Origin: Pyrinomonadaceae bacterium
GTDB lineage: Bacteria; Acidobacteriota; Blastocatellia; Pyrinomonadales; Pyrinomonadaceae
Reading direction: 5' to 3'
DNA length: 64,000 nt
Assembly (NCBI GenBank): GCA_014380365.1
Contig: JACMJZ010000013.1
Coordinates: 62,001 to 126,000, forward strand
Part shown: piece after piece, positions 61,731 to 64,000 of the stretch
Position numbering within the stretch: the first letter of the stretch is position 1
Layout of the letters: each line of letters opens with the position of its first letter
Notes under the pieces: model-generated
What the model saw: the letters and a program-made list of their open reading frames with translations, nothing else
Told to the model about the DNA's origin: nothing
Database searches by the model: none
Position numbers and translations under genes: made by a program

Positions 61731-61834
61731 GGGGCAATAGCCCGACCGCTAGGGAGGGCGACGGACTGGTGGGTATCAACTATCCTGGATGTATTCCAAA
61801 CCAACGCCCTCGCTTACGCGCGGGCTACTGCCCC
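61731..61834. repeat. REP-like palindrome, copy C
   Basis: Left arm 61731-61760 (GGGGCAATAGCCCGACCGCT...) pairs with 61805-61834 (...GCGCGGGCTACTGCCCC) with several mismatches. It separates the PhyH-like and ExbD genes. Confidence 0.8.
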
Positions 61835-61852
61835 GGGGCCGCGAGTTCCAGG

Positions 61853-62728
61853 TCAAGCGTTGGATTCAGTTAACAAAGGGAAGAACTGTCCTTCGAGCTT
61901 CTCGCCGGCGCGGATTGCCGGCACGCCATCGAGCAACGGACCATTCGAAGCTGAAAGCACCCCCTCGCGAAAGACGTTTATGACGGTAGCCCGGCGAGGA
62001 CGATCGGTTTTGTTCGCAAACGAACCGTGCACCATGAGTGGATGATGAAACGCGGCCTCGCCTTTCTTGAGTTCGATCGCAACTGGACGAAACTGCACCT
62101 TTTGTTCATCTGTCAGGACCTCTTGAATCGCCGTCATGTCATCGACCAGTCCGGTAACCGGCAGCAGGTCCCATTGATGGCTTCCGGGAACATAGTGGAG
62201 GCAGCCGTTGGCAATGGTGGAATCGTCAAGACCGATCCAACATGACAGGTGGGCCATGGGAATAGTTCTCGTCCAGTAAGAATAATCCTGGTGCCACGCC
62301 ACCACTCCGCCATGACGAGCGGGCTTGTAGAAAATCTGATCGTGCCAGAAGCGTACCGGACCACCGAGCAATTGCGACGCGAGGATAGTGAACGACGGGC
62401 TCCACAGTAAGTCGTGAAAGCCGGGGGCGACGCGCCACGCGCCTAGTGCATGAAAGAGCGTGCGGGATGGATCGCCGGATTCGTTCGAGTTGTACTCGTA
62501 AAAGAGCGAGCGTCCGGGATGCGCGGGGTCTGCAAGCTGATCAAGCTCGGCTCGCAACGCTTCTGTCTGTTCATCGGTGAGAAGCTTAACGCCGGCGAGG
62601 TAACCGTGCGCGTGATAGAAAGCAACCTGCTCAGCTGAGAGACGGAAACACTTCGAATCCAGATCGCTTTCCTGGGACGCAAACAAATTCCCGATAGGCT
62701 GATGGTAAGTTGACAAATCTTCATTCAT
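61853..62728 (-). CDS. Phytanoyl-CoA dioxygenase (PhyH)-family protein
   Basis: The product has 291 residues. It is an Fe(II)/2-oxoglutarate-dependent dioxygenase. The facial triad is visible: His and Asp in '[13 protein letters not shown]', and the distal His in '[14 protein letters not shown]', followed by the 2-oxoglutarate-binding Arg in '[12 protein letters not shown]'. Other family segments are '[14 protein letters not shown]', '[15 protein letters not shown]' and '[17 protein letters not shown]'. The substrate is unknown; small hydroxylations in secondary or lipid metabolism are typical. No biosynthetic gene lies adjacent. Confidence 0.92.
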   Translation of the reverse strand: MNEDLSTYHQPIGNLFASQESDLDSKCFRLSAEQVAFYHAHGYLAGVKLLTDEQTEALRAELDQLADPAHPGRSLFYEYNSNESGDPSRTLFHALGAWRVAPGFHDLLWSPSFTILASQLLGGPVRFWHDQIFYKPARHGGVVAWHQDYSYWTRTIPMAHLSCWIGLDDSTIANGCLHYVPGSHQWDLLPVTGLVDDMTAIQEVLTDEQKVQFRPVAIELKKGEAAFHHPLMVHGSFANKTDRPRRATVINVFREGVLSASNGPLLDGVPAIRAGEKLEGQFFPLLTESNA

Positions 62729-62750
62729 TAGAGGCGCATCGGAACATTAC

Positions 62751-62835
62751 GTAACGCAAACTGTTAGCTTGCGGCCGGTTGGGTTCGTCCATGCTAAACG
62801 CCAGGAGACCGGACGCAAACTAACAGTTTGCGCTA
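62751..62835. repeat. Palindrome of a third family (GCAAACTGTTAG core)
   Basis: Left arm 62753-62779 and right arm 62810-62835 are inverted copies of about 26 bp with few mismatches. The right arm includes the TAG stop of the hydrolase gene. Confidence 0.82.
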
Positions 62836-63816
62836 CTTCACACCTTTGAGGCCATCGATCACGAGTCGGGCGATGGTCGGAATGACTTCGCGTTCCCTGG
62901 CGTGGTCTGACGTAAACGTCGCCAGCACAAACTTCGCACCATCCGGCAGCTCGACATAGGCCACGTCATGCCGGGTAGTACTTGTCCAGCCCGCTTTGGA
63001 CCAGAGCCGCGCACCTTTCACATCTCGAAGCGCAAGGCCGGTAAAGCCATGAGCCTGGTCGTCAGCGTCGGTGCTGGTTCCTGAGTAATCGCGTCTCAGA
63101 AGATCCATCATCTGCGTGCTGCGCGCGCGGGTAACCGACTTTCCAGTCGCAATTTCCATCATCAAGCGGGCAGTCGCGTCAGTGGTTAGTTTGTTGCGAT
63201 TCTCCCCCTTAGGCCCGCGCGAAACCTTCTCCCGCCCGTAAGCGTCTTCGCAAAACGTCTTCTGGTTCGTGTTGATATTCGTGTAGCCGAGCGAGGTGAA
63301 GTAGCGGTTGACGGCATCGCGCCGGTATTGCCACTTCTTCATCTCCTCCGGCGGCAACTCGTAGCCGCCGGTGGCACGCGAAAGCACGTCGACGATGTAC
63401 TGCGTGGCTTCGTTTGAAGAATCAACGATCATGTCTTTCAAAGCCCGGCGAAGCTCGGGTGTATCCTCGATCTTTTTGTCTTCGAGCCAACGATGGGTGG
63501 CGGCAAGGAAGAATAGTTTCACCACGCTGGCCGGGTAAACTCTTTCATTACCGCGGAAACTAGCAGTAACGGGATGCTGGGGATCGCGCAGGTCGATCAA
63601 GGTGATCGAGAGTTGTTTTTCCTCGAGTCTTTTATCAGCGAACTTGGCCAGCGTCGCTTTCGCAGTTTCATCAACGAGCGACTGCAAGCTGCGCGCCGGC
63701 GTTCGAGTGGGCCAGAGCGTGGCTTTCGGTTGCGCCGGCACTATCGTATTTAGGAGGCTGACTAAAAGACATAATCTGCAAATGGCTCGCAAGCAGTTTC
63801 TTTGTCTTGTTTTCAT
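62833..63816 (-). CDS. Beta-lactamase-fold serine hydrolase (class A-like)
   Basis: The product has 327 residues with a signal peptide ('ICRLCLLVSLLNTIVPAQ'), so it is periplasmic. The class A-like motifs are 'PASVVKLFFLAA' (S-x-x-K nucleophile), 'MIVDSSNEATQYIV' (SxN) and 'ARLWSKAGWTST' (K-x-G). The KTG Thr is replaced by Ala, and no Glu166-type omega-loop motif is obvious. The 90-residue segment between SxN and KxG is longer than usual ('KKWQYRRDAVNRYFTSLGYT'). It may be a penicillin-binding-like or carboxypeptidase-type hydrolase and not a true beta-lactamase. Resistance cannot be claimed from the sequence. Confidence 0.85.
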   Translation of the reverse strand: MKTRQRNCLRAICRLCLLVSLLNTIVPAQPKATLWPTRTPARSLQSLVDETAKATLAKFADKRLEEKQLSITLIDLRDPQHPVTASFRGNERVYPASVVKLFFLAATHRWLEDKKIEDTPELRRALKDMIVDSSNEATQYIVDVLSRATGGYELPPEEMKKWQYRRDAVNRYFTSLGYTNINTNQKTFCEDAYGREKVSRGPKGENRNKLTTDATARLMMEIATGKSVTRARSTQMMDLLRRDYSGTSTDADDQAHGFTGLALRDVKGARLWSKAGWTSTTRHDVAYVELPDGAKFVLATFTSDHAREREVIPTIARLVIDGLKGVK

Positions 63817-63844
63817 CGTTGGTCATTTCCCTGCAGGTTCCTAA

Positions 63845-63922
63845 GCAGAAGCCCGACCGTAAGGGAGGGCTCTCTTTTGTAACGAAGGCAAACCGGGCCG
63901 TTGCTGCGCGCGGGCTTCTGCT
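63845..63922. repeat. REP-like palindrome, copy D
   Basis: GCAGAAGCCCGACCGTAAGG at 63845 pairs with GCGCGGGCTTCTGC ending at 63921. The outer 10 bp match copies A-C; the inner part has diverged. Confidence 0.82.
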
Positions 63923-63929
63923 TCGGTCA

Positions 63930-63958
63930 TTGTGTCAATTCTTTATTTGGATTATAAG
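63930..63958 (+). promoter_or_regulatory. Candidate promoter at the right edge
   Basis: TTGTGT at 63930-63935, 17 nt, then TATAAG at 63953-63958 (5 of 6 to the -10 consensus). The start site would fall within a few bases of the ATG at 63967, so the message could be leaderless. Confidence 0.4.
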
Positions 63959-63966
63959 GCACGACA

Positions 63967-64000
63967 ATGGAAAACGTATCAGAAGAAGGATTGGTCCGAG
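63967..64000 (+). CDS. Start of a gene running off the window
   Basis: ATG 63967 opens a frame of 11 codons ('MENVSEEGLVR') to the window edge. It is supported by the promoter-like sequence just upstream but not by a ribosome-binding site. Nothing can be said of its product. Confidence 0.35.
   Translation, partial: MENVSEEGLVR

Overview
The window is bacterial and most likely Acidobacteriota, perhaps the Blastocatellia/Pyrinomonas side. The evidence is a VWFA-related protein of the acidobacterial type, many carboxypeptidase-regulatory and Ig-like surface modules, a GroES-GroEL operon behind a perfect CIRCE operator, winged-helix/TPR 'CadC-like' regulators, and dispersed palindromic intergenic repeats. 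The lineage is inferred from gene content; no rRNA or tRNA was seen.

Layout. 1-2409: the 3' end of a pilin-like gene, then a minus-strand array of small genes that look like immunity proteins (YezG-like, SUKH/SMI1-KNR4, DUF6966-like) plus two decayed ones (DUF7716-like, Imm52-like). 2423-33060: two translationally coupled giant minus-strand genes, a 4747-residue secreted modular surface protein followed by a 5465-residue RHS/YD-repeat polymorphic toxin. The toxin ends in an HRGHLI-type nuclease module, and the YezG-like gene starts 13 nt after its stop. 33730-35601: a winged-helix/TPR regulator on the other strand. 35687-44285: a minus-strand unit with an OmpR-type response regulator, then three overlapping genes that combine AMIN-like beta domains, membrane anchors, HEAT repeats, a TubC-type docking domain and a very long Ala/Glu/Arg coiled coil. 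44850-48254: purC, a Fis-type HTH protein and groES-groEL. 48730-51345: an LRR-ROC-COR-TIR protein, an NLR-like defence candidate. 51437-64000: CYTH protein, secreted protein, a 21-bp minisatellite ORF, a NatAB-like ABC exporter, VWFA protein, mismatch uracil-DNA glycosylase, a VapBC-like pair, TPR lipoprotein-like secreted protein, ExbD, PhyH-like dioxygenase and a beta-lactamase-fold hydrolase, punctuated by REP-like palindromes.

How the parts may work together. The giant gene pair and the immunity array form one interbacterial-conflict locus: surface partner, toxin with nuclease tip, cognate immunity gene, then an archive of orphan immunity genes, some in decay. The HEAT/AMIN/TubC unit looks like an envelope-linked scaffold under its own response regulator. 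Two of its proteins share a paralogous C-terminal HEAT block, and I recognise no described system with this composition. The LRR-ROC-COR-TIR protein is a second, independent defence candidate.
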